NCBI RefSeq assembly: GCF_036634175.1
Contig: NZ_JAZIFX010000001.1
Coordinates: 310,001 to 374,000, forward strand
Direction: 5' to 3'
DNA from: Streptomyces sp. P9-A2
Lineage (GTDB): Bacteria > Actinomycetota > Actinomycetes > Streptomycetales > Streptomycetaceae
Length of the DNA stretch: 64,000 nt
Made by a program: the position numbers and the translations under genes. Every line of letters starts with the position of its first letter. Position 1 is the first letter of the stretch. This document shows, piece after piece, positions 18,946-27,069 of this stretch. The notes below the pieces were generated by a model. The model was given only the letters and a program-made list of their open reading frames with translations. It made no database searches and was not told the origin of the DNA.

Positions 18946-19566
18946 ATGGCGAAGTACTTCGACGTGCACCCCGACAATCCCCAGCCGCGCACCATCTCCC
19001 AGGTCGCCGCGAGCATCCGCGACGACGCTCTGATCGCGTACCCCACGGACTCCTGTTACGCACTCGGCTGCCGGCTCGGCAGCCGGGAGGGCATCGACCG
19101 GATCCGTACCATCCGCAAGCTGGACGACCGGCACCACTTCACTCTGGTGTGCCGGGACTTCGCTCAGCTCGGCCAGTTCGTACAGATCGACAACGACGTG
19201 TTCCGCACGATCAAGGCGTCCACGCCGGGCAGTTACACGTTCATCCTGCCCGCGACGAAGGAGGTGCCGCGCATGCTCCAGCATCCGAAGAAGAAGACCG
19301 TCGGCGTGCGCATCCCCGAGCACGTCGTCACCCAGGCGCTGCTCGCGGAGCTGGGCGAGCCCTTGCTGTCCAGCACCCTGCTGCTGCCCGGCGAGGACGA
19401 GCCGATGACCCAGGGCTGGGAGATCAAGGACCGGCTCGACCACGTGGTGGACGCGGTGCTCGACTCCGGGGACTGCGGCACCGAGCCGACCACGGTGATC
19501 GACTTCTCGGGCGGCGAGGCCGAAATCGTACGGCGGGGTGCGGGCGACACCTCACGGTTCGAGTAA
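18946..19566 (+). CDS. YciO/Sua5/YrdC-family protein
   Basis: A 206-residue protein with the YrdC fold, related to the threonylcarbamoyl-AMP synthase TsaC/Sua5. Family motifs are PTDSCYALGCRLGSREGIDRIRTIRKL, the nucleotide-binding stretch HHFTLVCRDFAQLG, and PGSYTFILPATKEVPRML followed by KKTVGVRIPEH. It lacks the Sua5 C-terminal domain, and its length and sequence favour the YciO subgroup, whose physiological role is less clear than that of TsaC. The start is predicted to be leaderless. No operon partners are close. Confidence 0.88.
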   Translation: MAKYFDVHPDNPQPRTISQVAASIRDDALIAYPTDSCYALGCRLGSREGIDRIRTIRKLDDRHHFTLVCRDFAQLGQFVQIDNDVFRTIKASTPGSYTFILPATKEVPRMLQHPKKKTVGVRIPEHVVTQALLAELGEPLLSSTLLLPGEDEPMTQGWEIKDRLDHVVDAVLDSGDCGTEPTTVIDFSGGEAEIVRRGAGDTSRFE

Positions 19567-19794
19567 CGGCGGCGCGGTGAACTGCCCCGATACGGGCCGC
19601 CGGATCCGCGGGAGCGGTGAGGAACGTACCGGGGCGGGCGCAGGTTGTCCCAAAGGGGCGACCATTGCACCGTGTTGAACCGGTCAGGACCGAAGTGCCG
19701 GGCCCGGGGCATGTCACGATGAAGCATGATCCGCTCCGCTCGTCGCAGGAGCGGCCCCGGTCCGACGTATCCCGCAGAGAGGCACCCACCGGCC

Positions 19795-20550
19795 ATGACC
19801 GCCGTACAGGGAAGCACTGTTGACATCACCACCGAGGACGGCACCGCCGACGCGTATCTGACGCATCCCGCCGACGGGGGTCCCCGGCCGGCGGTCCTGC
19901 TCTACGTGGACGCCTTCGGGTTGCGGCCGCGGATGCGGGCGATAGCCGACCGGCTGGCGGGGGCCGGGTACACGGTTTTGGTACCGAACGTGTTCTACCG
20001 CCACGGACGCAGTCCGGTGGTCGAACTGCCCGAGTTCATCGACCCGGTGGCACGGCCGGAGATCTTCCGGCGTATCGGACCGATCCTGCGGGAGCTGACA
20101 CCGGAACTCGCCATGCGCGACGCGGGCGCCTGGCTGCGATGGCTGGCCGGCCACCCCGCGGCGGCCGACGGCCCGGTGGCGGTGACCGGCTACTGCATGG
20201 GCGCGGCGCTCTCCCTCCGTACGGCGGGCGCCTACCCGGACCGGGTGGCGGCCGCCGCCGGATTCCATGGGGCCCGGCTGGCGCCGGACGCGCCGGACAG
20301 CCCGCACCTGTCGGCCGGCAGGATCACCGCGGAGCTGTACTTCGGTCACGCCGACCAGGATCCGTCGATGCCCGAGGATCAGATCGAGCGGCTGGAGCGG
20401 GCGCTGACCGCGGCCGGGGTCCGGCACCGCTGCGAGGTGTACACCGGGGCCCGGCACGGCTACACACAGGCGGACACCGCCGCCTACGACAAGGAGGCGG
20501 ACGAGCGTCACTGGGCCGCTCTGCTGGACCTGTTGAGCCGCACCTTCTGA
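19795..20550 (+). CDS. Dienelactone hydrolase family protein
   Basis: A 251-residue alpha/beta hydrolase. The nucleophile is Cys134 in GYCMGAA, with the acid Asp in GHADQDPSMP and His in ARHGYT, the Cys-Asp-His triad of dienelactone hydrolases. No signal peptide. Substrate unknown; an aromatic-degradation role is not supported by the neighbours. ATG 19795 has AGAGAGG upstream; the frame extends to 19726. Confidence 0.9.
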   Translation: MTAVQGSTVDITTEDGTADAYLTHPADGGPRPAVLLYVDAFGLRPRMRAIADRLAGAGYTVLVPNVFYRHGRSPVVELPEFIDPVARPEIFRRIGPILRELTPELAMRDAGAWLRWLAGHPAAADGPVAVTGYCMGAALSLRTAGAYPDRVAAAAGFHGARLAPDAPDSPHLSAGRITAELYFGHADQDPSMPEDQIERLERALTAAGVRHRCEVYTGARHGYTQADTAAYDKEADERHWAALLDLLSRTF

Positions 20551-20689
20551 GGAACCCGCCGGACCTCGTTCTCCGAGAGTCCTGTCGAGGCGTGCCGACC
20601 GAGCGAAGTCTTCAACGCCTCACTGAAAGAACCCAGTTCAGGTATACCGCTGCCCGTACCCGCTCTCCGGCCGCTCGCGGCACCGTTGT

Positions 20690-20695
20690 TACGGT
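20690..20695 (+). promoter_or_regulatory. Predicted leaderless -10 element for the metallophosphoesterase gene
   Basis: TACGGT (TANNNT) ends exactly 6 nt before ATG 20702, and no Shine-Dalgarno sequence precedes the start. This is the same geometry as at 18934. Confidence 0.5.
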
Positions 20696-20701
20696 GCTCC
20701 G

Positions 20702-22207
20702 ATGTCAGACTCTTCACGCGACACGGCCGAGGGCGCCGGCTGGGGCACCGGGCAACGGGGCGAGTACCGGAGGTTGTTGCCGTCCGAGGACAAGAAGATC
20801 TCCTGGTTCGACCCGCGCATGCTGTGGGCCGCCCGCAACGGGGTTCTGGCCTCCTGGCTCGGGGACCCGACGGGCCGCACCCGCAGCCGGTGGGTGGCCC
20901 GGCGGGCGGCGGCCGGCGCGCCCGCCGACAAGGTGATCCGGCACGGCGGTCCGGACCGGTTCTCCTTCCTGGTCATCGGTGACACCGGCGAGGGAGGCGA
21001 GCCCCAGTACGCCGTCGTACCGGGGCTGTTGGAGGAGGGCCGGGACACCGCCTTCACCGTGCTGGCCAGCGACGTGATCTATCCGGTGGGCAGCGCCGAC
21101 GACTACGGCGACAAGTTCTTCCGCCCGTATCAGGACTACAAGGCGCCCATCTACGCGATACCCGGCAACCACGACTGGTACGAGGACCTCGGCGGGTTCA
21201 TGCGCGTCTTCTGCGACGACGCCCCTCCCCTGCCGCCCGAGCCCGCCCCGCGTCCCCTCACCCGGGCGTGGCTGCGTTCCCTGCTGTGGCACCGGCCGCG
21301 CCCGGGTGACGGCCACCGCCTCGCCGAGGCGCGCAGGCTGCGCTCCGGCCCGGAACAGCGGGCGGTGCAGCCGGGCCCGTACTGGGCGATCGACGCGGGG
21401 CCGGTGCGGATCATAGGTATCGACACCGGCCTGCTGGGAACCGTCGACGCCGAGCAGGGCGCCTGGCTGCGGGAGGTGTCCCGGGGGCCGCGCCCGAAGA
21501 TCCTCGTGACCGGATCGCCGCTGTACGTGGACGGCGCGCACCGTCCCTGTCCCGTCGAGGGCGGGGGGACCGTCGACGACATCGTCCGTGACCCGGACCA
21601 CCGCTATGTGGCGGCGATCGGTGGTGACATCCACAACTACCAGCGCTATCCGGTCCGTCTGGGCGACGGCCGTACGCTCCAGTACGTGGTGGCGGGCGGT
21701 GGCGGCGCCTTCACGCACGCCACCCATACCATTCCCCGCGTCGACGTCGCCGGCGTCACCGAGCAGGACTTCCGCTGCTATCCGCTGCGCGGCGACTCCC
21801 TCGCCTTCTACAGCGCGCTCTACGCGCGCCGGACGCGGCTGCGCCGCTTCTTCACCCTCACCGATACCGAGGCGACGGCCGTGATCGCCGAACGCCTCGG
21901 CATCGGTCCCACCCGCGTGCCGAGCACGCCTGCCCGGGTCACCCGGCGGGTGCGGCTGGTCGCCGGGCTGCTCGGGACCGGCCGTCGGCCCGATCGGGGC
22001 AAGCGGTTCAGGCTGCCCGTGCGCAAGGTCCACACGCAGGTGTTCTCGCCCGGTTCGGCCACCTACACGCCACCGTTCTTCAAGTGCTTCCTGCGGCTGG
22101 ACGTGAGCCCGGACGCGATCCGGTTGCGCTGTCACGCCGCCACCGGCAACCTCGCGCAGGAGGTCGCTCCGCCGGTCGAGGACGAGGTGACCATCCCGCT
22201 GACGTGA
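20702..22207 (+). CDS. Metallophosphoesterase (calcineurin-like)
   Basis: A 501-residue cytoplasmic phosphoesterase. The dimetal motifs are VIGDTGEGG (D-x-x-E variant of GDxHG), SDVIYPVGSADDY, GNHDWYEDLGGF and a C-terminal GGDIHNYQRYPV. The N-terminal 75 residues and the C-terminal 140 residues are family-specific extensions. Substrate unknown. It follows the dienelactone hydrolase gene on the same strand after 151 bp, with its own predicted leaderless promoter, and converges on the TauD-like gene. Confidence 0.87.
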   Translation: MSDSSRDTAEGAGWGTGQRGEYRRLLPSEDKKISWFDPRMLWAARNGVLASWLGDPTGRTRSRWVARRAAAGAPADKVIRHGGPDRFSFLVIGDTGEGGEPQYAVVPGLLEEGRDTAFTVLASDVIYPVGSADDYGDKFFRPYQDYKAPIYAIPGNHDWYEDLGGFMRVFCDDAPPLPPEPAPRPLTRAWLRSLLWHRPRPGDGHRLAEARRLRSGPEQRAVQPGPYWAIDAGPVRIIGIDTGLLGTVDAEQGAWLREVSRGPRPKILVTGSPLYVDGAHRPCPVEGGGTVDDIVRDPDHRYVAAIGGDIHNYQRYPVRLGDGRTLQYVVAGGGGAFTHATHTIPRVDVAGVTEQDFRCYPLRGDSLAFYSALYARRTRLRRFFTLTDTEATAVIAERLGIGPTRVPSTPARVTRRVRLVAGLLGTGRRPDRGKRFRLPVRKVHTQVFSPGSATYTPPFFKCFLRLDVSPDAIRLRCHAATGNLAQEVAPPVEDEVTIPLT

Positions 22208-22255
22208 CCGGACCCCCGGCGCGGGGCCGCCGAGCGGGGCCGGTCGGGCCTGCGG

Positions 22256-23281
22256 TCACCAGCGTCCGGGAGCGGTTCCGGTGATCGGCTCCGAGGGGCG
22301 GCCGTCGGTGCCGACCGGTACCTCTCCGGCAAGCATCACCCGGTGCATGATCCGCGGGTGGTCGAGGTGGGCGGTGTCGCCCGGGGCGAGGTGGATGGTG
22401 GCACGGTTGTCCCAGAACGCCACGCTCCCCGGCTCCCACCGGAAACGCACCGTGTACTCGGGCCGGGTCGCCTGCTCCAGCAGCATCTCCAGGATCGCCC
22501 GGCTCTCCGGCCGGGACAGCCCGGTGATCTGCTCGACGTAGTAGCCGTTGACGAACAGCACCCGCTCCCCCGTCTCCGGGTGGACCCGCACCAGGGGATG
22601 CTCGGAGGCGGTCTGGTGGTCCAGCAGATGCCGCACATAGGCGTCGTCGCCGGACCGGGGCAGGTAGCCGACCCCCAGCCGGTGCTCGGCACGCAGCCGG
22701 TCGGCGAACTCCCGTACCGGGGCGGACAGGCCGGCGTAGGCGGCGGCCAGGTTCGACCAGGTGGTGTCGCCGCCGTAGGGCGGTACGGTCTGGGCGCGCA
22801 GGATCGTCGCGGCCGGCGGGTCGATCCGGGCGCCGTGATCGCAGTGCCAGCCGCGCGCCAGGGTGTGGCGGCGCCGCCGCAGCCATTCGTCGTGCTCCAT
22901 GCCGAACCGTCCGCCGAGTTCCAGCCGGTCGGCGGTCGTCTCGATCTCCGGGAAGCCGGGCGGCGATGCCTTGCCCCGCCGGGGCAGGACGACCGGCTCG
23001 CCGAAACGCCGGGCCAGTGCCACATGCCCGGCGTGGTCCAGTCGCTGCCCGCGGAAGAACACCACCTTCCAGCGCAGCACCGCCGCCCGGACGGCGGTGA
23101 TCACGGCGTCACCGGGCTCGTCCGCGAGGTCGACACCGGTGATCTCGGCGCCGATGTGCCCGGTGACCGGACGCACCTCCACGCCCGTACCCGTGCCGGG
23201 CCGCGCCCCCACGCGCCGCTCCCCGCCCATGTGCTGCCCGACGCTCTTCGTACCGTCCATGTCGCTCCCGCCCATGCTCAT
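22256..23281 (-). CDS. TauD/TfdA-family 2-oxoglutarate dioxygenase
   Basis: A 341-residue Fe(II)/2-oxoglutarate-dependent oxygenase. The iron ligands are His146 and Asp148 (WHCDHG, Cys replacing the usual Thr) and a distal His313 (RIMHRVML); the nearby Arg would bind 2-oxoglutarate. Family members attack taurine, alkyl sulfates or other small molecules; the substrate here is unknown. ATG 23281 has GGAGGGGG 5 nt upstream; ATG 23296 is the longer option. Divergent from the aldo/keto reductase gene with a 145-bp gap. Confidence 0.88.
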   Translation of the reverse strand: MSMGGSDMDGTKSVGQHMGGERRVGARPGTGTGVEVRPVTGHIGAEITGVDLADEPGDAVITAVRAAVLRWKVVFFRGQRLDHAGHVALARRFGEPVVLPRRGKASPPGFPEIETTADRLELGGRFGMEHDEWLRRRRHTLARGWHCDHGARIDPPAATILRAQTVPPYGGDTTWSNLAAAYAGLSAPVREFADRLRAEHRLGVGYLPRSGDDAYVRHLLDHQTASEHPLVRVHPETGERVLFVNGYYVEQITGLSRPESRAILEMLLEQATRPEYTVRFRWEPGSVAFWDNRATIHLAPGDTAHLDHPRIMHRVMLAGEVPVGTDGRPSEPITGTAPGRW

Positions 23282-23426
23282 CTGTGCCCCCTCCATCGGT
23301 TCGTCCCCGGCCGGCGCCGGTTCGGATGCGTCGTGTCGTCCGTCCGGCCCACCCGTCAGGTTGATCGCCGGCCGCCCGGTCGGTGAGGCTGGAGGGAGAC
23401 GACACTGTCAACGGGAAGGTCCCCTC

Positions 23427-24257
23427 GTGATCAGCATCCCGAACCACACACTCAATGACGGCACGACGATCCCCGCCCTGGGTCTGGGCACCTGGCCGAT
23501 GGACGACGCTCAGGCCGAGCAGTCCGTGACCACGGCCCTGGAAATGGGATACCGCCTCGTCGACACCGCGACGAACTATCGCAACGAGACCGGTGTCGGC
23601 CGTGCCGTGGCCCGTGCCGGCGTGCCGCGCGAGGAGGTCGTCGTGACGACGAAGCTCCCCGGCCGCCACCACGGCTACGAGGAGACCCTCGCCTCCTTCG
23701 AGGAGTCCCGCGCGCGGCTCGGCCTGGAGTACGTCGACCTGTATCTGATCCACTGGCCGCTCCCCCGGGTCGGCAGGTACGTCGACTCCTGGAAGGCCAT
23801 GATCAAGCTGCGCGAGGACGGTCTCGTACGGTCGATCGGCGTCTCCAACTTCACGCCCGCCCACATCGAGCGGCTGGAGAAGGAGACCGGGGTGCTGCCC
23901 TCGGTCAACCAGGTCGAGCTGCACCCGTTCTTCCCCCAGGAGGAGCTGCGCTCCCACCACGCGGACAAGGGAGTGCTCGTCGAGAGCTGGAGTCCGCTGG
24001 GCCGGGGTTCGCAGCTCCTGGACGACCTTGCCGTGGTCGCCGTCGCCGAGGCCCACGGGGTCACCCCGGCCCAGGCGGTGCTGCGCTGGCACATCCAGCT
24101 CGGGGTGCTGCCCGTGCCCAAGTCGGCCGACCCCGAGCGGCAGCGCGCCAACCTCGATGTCTTCGGCTTCACGCTGGACGACGCCCAGATGCACACCCTC
24201 ACGGACCGGTCCCACCGGCGGATCGGCGGGGATCCAAAGGTGCATGAGGAGTTCTGA
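23427..24257 (+). CDS. Aldo/keto reductase
   Basis: A 276-residue NADPH-dependent carbonyl reductase of the AKR5-like type. The catalytic tetrad is Asp46, Tyr51, Lys76 and His109, and the cofactor signature LPVPKSADPERQRANLDVFGF is near the C-terminus. GTG 23427 has GGAAGG upstream and starts the protein directly before the first beta strand (ISIPNHTLNDGTTIP). Substrate unknown. Convergent with the peroxiredoxin gene across a strong hairpin. Confidence 0.93.
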   Translation: MISIPNHTLNDGTTIPALGLGTWPMDDAQAEQSVTTALEMGYRLVDTATNYRNETGVGRAVARAGVPREEVVVTTKLPGRHHGYEETLASFEESRARLGLEYVDLYLIHWPLPRVGRYVDSWKAMIKLREDGLVRSIGVSNFTPAHIERLEKETGVLPSVNQVELHPFFPQEELRSHHADKGVLVESWSPLGRGSQLLDDLAVVAVAEAHGVTPAQAVLRWHIQLGVLPVPKSADPERQRANLDVFGFTLDDAQMHTLTDRSHRRIGGDPKVHEEF

Positions 24258-24269
24258 ACCCCGCACGCC

Positions 24270-24319
24270 GACGGGCCCACGGCCGCACACGTGGTCCAGC
24301 CGTGGGCCGTGGGCCCGTC
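24270..24319. terminator. Bidirectional hairpin terminator
   Basis: A perfect 15-bp inverted repeat (24270-24284 with 24305-24319) around a 20-nt loop, placed between the convergent aldo/keto reductase and peroxiredoxin genes. Confidence 0.8.
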
Positions 24320-24328
24320 AGGCGCGGG

Positions 24329-24796
24329 TCACGTCCGGTGGTCGTGGAGTGCGGCGAGCGCGCGGTCGGCGTGCACGTTCATCCGCAGTTCGCTGCGCAC
24401 GACCTCGAGAACGGTGCGGTCCTGCCCGATGACGAAGGTGACGCGCTTGGTGGGCGCCAGGGAGATTCCCCTCTTCACCCCGAACCGCTCACGGACGGCG
24501 CCGTCGGCGTCGGACAGCAGGGGCATGCCGAGCGAGTGCCGTCCGGCGAACTCCGCCTGCCGTTCGACGGCGTCACCGCTGACGCCCACCGGCCGTGCGC
24601 CGGCCGCGGCGAACTCGGCTGCCAGGTCACGGAAGTGACAGGCCTGCGCGGTGCAGCCGGCGGTCAGCGCGGCCGGATAGAAGAACAGCACCACGGGCCC
24701 CTCGGCGAGCAGCTCCGACAGCCTGCGGACGGTACCCGTCCCGTCCGGCAGCGCGAAGTCCTCGACCGTGTCGCCCTTCTCCGGGATTGCGCTCAT
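24329..24796 (-). CDS. bcp: Thioredoxin-dependent peroxiredoxin (BCP/PrxQ type)
   Basis: A 155-residue peroxiredoxin that reduces hydrogen peroxide and organic hydroperoxides. The peroxidatic Cys48 and the resolving Cys53 form the CTAQAC pair spaced as in PrxQ/BCP, after FFYPAALTAG. The Pro-x-x-x-Thr-x-x-Cys context is kept as PAALTAGC. ATG 24796 overlaps the stop codon of the DoxX gene (ATGA), indicating translational coupling. Probably the last gene of a MarR-DoxX-bcp operon, fitting redox-stress control. Confidence 0.93.
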   Translation of the reverse strand: MSAIPEKGDTVEDFALPDGTGTVRRLSELLAEGPVVLFFYPAALTAGCTAQACHFRDLAAEFAAAGARPVGVSGDAVERQAEFAGRHSLGMPLLSDADGAVRERFGVKRGISLAPTKRVTFVIGQDRTVLEVVRSELRMNVHADRALAALHDHRT

Positions 24797-25173
24797 GACG
24801 TGCTCTCCGCACCCTTGGCGACCCCCCGCGCCCACAACACCAGCGGCAGTTGCAGGGGCAGCCGCCCCCAGGCGGCGGCCTGCTGCGGCGCGGGGCGGCG
24901 ACGCCGGTCCACAGCCATCTTCACGTTGGCGGGGAAGACCCCGACGAAGAAGGCGGCCGTGGCCAGTGCGGCGGCCCTGCGGGTCTGCGGCAGCGCCACC
25001 CCGGCGGCCAGCGCGAGCTCGGCGGCGCCGCTGGCATAGGTCCAGGCCCGGGGCGAGCCCGGCAGGGAGCGCGGCACGATGTGGTCGAACCGGTGCGGGG
25101 CGGTGAAGTGGGCGGTGCCCGCGGCGGCCAGCAGGCCGGCGAGCAGCAGGGGTGAGCGATCGGACCGTGACAC
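24793..25173 (-). CDS. DoxX-family membrane protein
   Basis: A 126-residue protein with about four TM segments (LLLAGLLAAAGTAHF; AWTYASGAAELALAAGVALP; AAALATAAFFVGVFPANVKMAV; PLQLPLVLWARG). DoxX-like proteins occur in redox and thiosulfate metabolism; the precise role is unknown. It lies between a MarR regulator and a peroxiredoxin and shares a 4-nt overlap with the latter. Confidence 0.88.
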   Translation of the reverse strand: MSRSDRSPLLLAGLLAAAGTAHFTAPHRFDHIVPRSLPGSPRAWTYASGAAELALAAGVALPQTRRAAALATAAFFVGVFPANVKMAVDRRRRPAPQQAAAWGRLPLQLPLVLWARGVAKGAESTS

Positions 25174-25247
25174 GGTTCCTCCTCCGGTGGCCTGCCCCGC
25201 GACATTACCGGACGGTAAGTATGGAGGGCCACCGGGCCGTGAGCGTG

Positions 25248-25769
25248 TCAGGCGGCTCCGGCCGGGGTGGTGCCGCGCGGTTCCGTTTCCTCTTCGGCGG
25301 CGTGGGCGAGGAAGTCGTCGACCATGCGGTGGAAGAGCGTGGCGAGCTGCCGCAGTTCCGCCGGGGACCAGTCGGAGAGAGCCACCTGCATGGCCCGCGC
25401 CCCGACCTCACGGATGCGGGTGATGGCCTCCCGGCCCGTCTCGGTGAGTTCGACGCGGTGGGCGCGGCGGTCGTCGGGATCCGGGACCCGGATGACGTGG
25501 CCGGATTTCTGCAGTTGCTGCACGGTGCGGGTGACGTGCGACGCCTCGACGCCCAGGCGGGCGGCCAGTTCGCCCGGCCGCAGCGGTTCGATGTCGGCCG
25601 CCTGCCGCAGCAGCGCGACGGCCGCACGGTCCAGGGGGACGCCCGCCATGGCCATCAGCCGTTCGTGCTGGCGGGCGCGGGAGCCCAGATAGGTGACACG
25701 CGTGAGCGCACGCTCGATCTCGGCCACTTCCGGTGAGGCGGGGATGTCGGGTACCGAGGATGCGCGCAT
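25248..25769 (-). CDS. MarR-family transcriptional regulator
   Basis: A 173-residue winged-helix regulator. The HTH reads LRPGELAARLGVEASHVTRTVQQLQKSGHVIRVPDPDDRRAHRVELTE with the DxRxxxxxLT wing. It probably represses itself and the downstream DoxX and peroxiredoxin genes in response to oxidants or small aromatics, by analogy with the family. The start is predicted to be leaderless, with an inverted repeat at 25789-25803 overlapping the promoter. Confidence 0.92.
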   Translation of the reverse strand: MRASSVPDIPASPEVAEIERALTRVTYLGSRARQHERLMAMAGVPLDRAAVALLRQAADIEPLRPGELAARLGVEASHVTRTVQQLQKSGHVIRVPDPDDRRAHRVELTETGREAITRIREVGARAMQVALSDWSPAELRQLATLFHRMVDDFLAHAAEEETEPRGTTPAGAA

Positions 25770-26164
25770 GCGTCCACTTTACCATCTCATTGCGTAACTC
25801 AATCAATCTGCGGGGGCACGGAACGTACTGCTCCGCCCGCCCGCGGGCGCCGCTCCGGCGAAGCCGCGGGCCGCGACGCGCGGCGGGACGTACGGAGCCC
25901 GACCCCGTCCGCACCCCTGCCACCGACCGCACGGATCCCCCACCGGCTGCCGCCGCACCCGCCGACGAGGTGCGCCGCAGCGCCCGCACCCGGTACGGCA
26001 TTCCGGACGAGACGGAGTGATCCGGCAGCGGCTTCACAAGTGTTGAGGAACGCTTCACCATCGGTACGCCAATGAGCCCTTGGCATGGACGCGTCTAACC
26101 GCGATGCTGAACCCTCTTGCCCCCCACAGCCGTTGGGCTGCGCCCGGATCCCGAGGAGGACGCA
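25770..26164. other. 395-bp intergenic region
   Basis: Divergent region between marR and the NPP1 gene. It holds the marR promoter and operator and, at its right end, the NPP1 promoter region, including the palindrome GACGCGTC near 26090. A 95-codon plus-strand frame here is Arg/Pro-rich and not supported as a gene. Confidence 0.45.
25776..25803 (-). promoter_or_regulatory. Leaderless marR promoter with overlapping operator
   Basis: On the minus strand TAAAGT (25781-25776) ends 6 nt before the MarR ATG at 25769. Just upstream, ATTG and CAAT (25789-25803) form an inverted repeat with a 7-nt spacer in an AT-rich patch, a good place for autorepression. Confidence 0.55.
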
Positions 26165-26941
26165 GTGTCGTCCAGCACCTTCCGAACTCACCGCAGGAGA
26201 TGGCTGACCGGTCTCGCCGGCGCCTTCGCCTTCGTCATCGCCTTCCCCGCCACCGCCTTCGCCGCACCACCGCCGGCCCTGCCGGCCTCCGCCGACGCTC
26301 TCGACCGGACGTACCAGCCCGCCTACGACTACGACACCGACGGGTGCTACCCCACCCCCGCGATCGGTCCGGACGGCGCGATCAACCCCGGGCTCAACCC
26401 GACGGGCGCCCTCAACGGCAACTGCCGTGACGCCCCGGACCTGGACAGCACCAACGGCTACTCGCGTTCGAAGTGCAACAACGGCTGGTGCGCCATCGTC
26501 TACGCCCTGTACTTCGAGAAGGACCAGGCCCTTCCGGGCGTCAGCCTCGGCGGCCACCGCCACGACTGGGAGCACGTCGTGGTGTGGGTGCAGAACGACA
26601 CGGCCCAGTACGTCTCCACCTCCAACCACGGCTCGTTCTCGATCCATGCGAGGTCGGCGGTCCGCTTCGACGGGGCGCACCCGAAGATCGTCTACCACAA
26701 GGACGGCATCAGCACGCACTGCTTCCGGCTCGCGAGCGCGGGCGACGAACCGCCGGAGAACCACAAGGGCACCTGGCAGTACCCGGCTCTGGTCGGCTGG
26801 AACGGATATCCGGCCGGGCTGCGCGACAAGCTCGTCCAGCACAACTTCGGCAGTGCGAACTTCGGCCTCAAGGACGGGAGTTTCGCCTCCCATCTCGCCG
26901 CGGCGAAGCCGTCGGGCATCCCGTTCGACCCGAACGCCTGA
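26165..26941 (+). CDS. NPP1/NLP-family necrosis-inducing-like secreted protein
   Basis: A 258-residue secreted protein of the NLP (necrosis- and ethylene-inducing peptide 1-like) family. The signal peptide ends near AFAAPPP (residue about 36). The NLP heptapeptide GHRHDWE is intact, followed by VVVWV, and paired cysteines are present (GCYPTP, NCRDAP, KCNNGWC). Cytolytic NLPs of fungi, oomycetes and some bacteria bind plant sphingolipids; many bacterial members have no known target. GTG 26165 has GAGGAGG 6-7 nt upstream. Confidence 0.92.
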   Translation: MSSSTFRTHRRRWLTGLAGAFAFVIAFPATAFAAPPPALPASADALDRTYQPAYDYDTDGCYPTPAIGPDGAINPGLNPTGALNGNCRDAPDLDSTNGYSRSKCNNGWCAIVYALYFEKDQALPGVSLGGHRHDWEHVVVWVQNDTAQYVSTSNHGSFSIHARSAVRFDGAHPKIVYHKDGISTHCFRLASAGDEPPENHKGTWQYPALVGWNGYPAGLRDKLVQHNFGSANFGLKDGSFASHLAAAKPSGIPFDPNA

Positions 26942-27057
26942 CCTGGAGACCCCTTCAGGTCCGAACATCCGGCCGCCCGTCACCAGGAGCCCGGACGGAT
27001 CCGTCGTCCGGGCCTCCGGACCGGCCCGCCCTGCACGGGAGCCCGTGCCGAAGGGTC

Positions 27058-27063
27058 TATCGT
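27058..27063 (+). promoter_or_regulatory. Predicted leaderless -10 element for hemC
   Basis: TATCGT (TANNNT) ends 6 nt before ATG 27070, with no Shine-Dalgarno sequence. The geometry matches the sites at 18934, 20690 and 25776. Confidence 0.55.
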
Positions 27064-27069
27064 GTCGCC

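Noticed and set aside
16248..19580. Very long plus-strand open frame of 1110 codons opposite the catalase gene
   Set aside because: It is the antisense shadow of catalase; the catalase frame has all family motifs, and the shadow continues through non-coding sequence with no domain.
25733..26020. 95-codon plus-strand frame between marR and the NPP1 gene
   Set aside because: Arg/Pro-rich, no domain, and it overlaps the marR promoter and 5' end.
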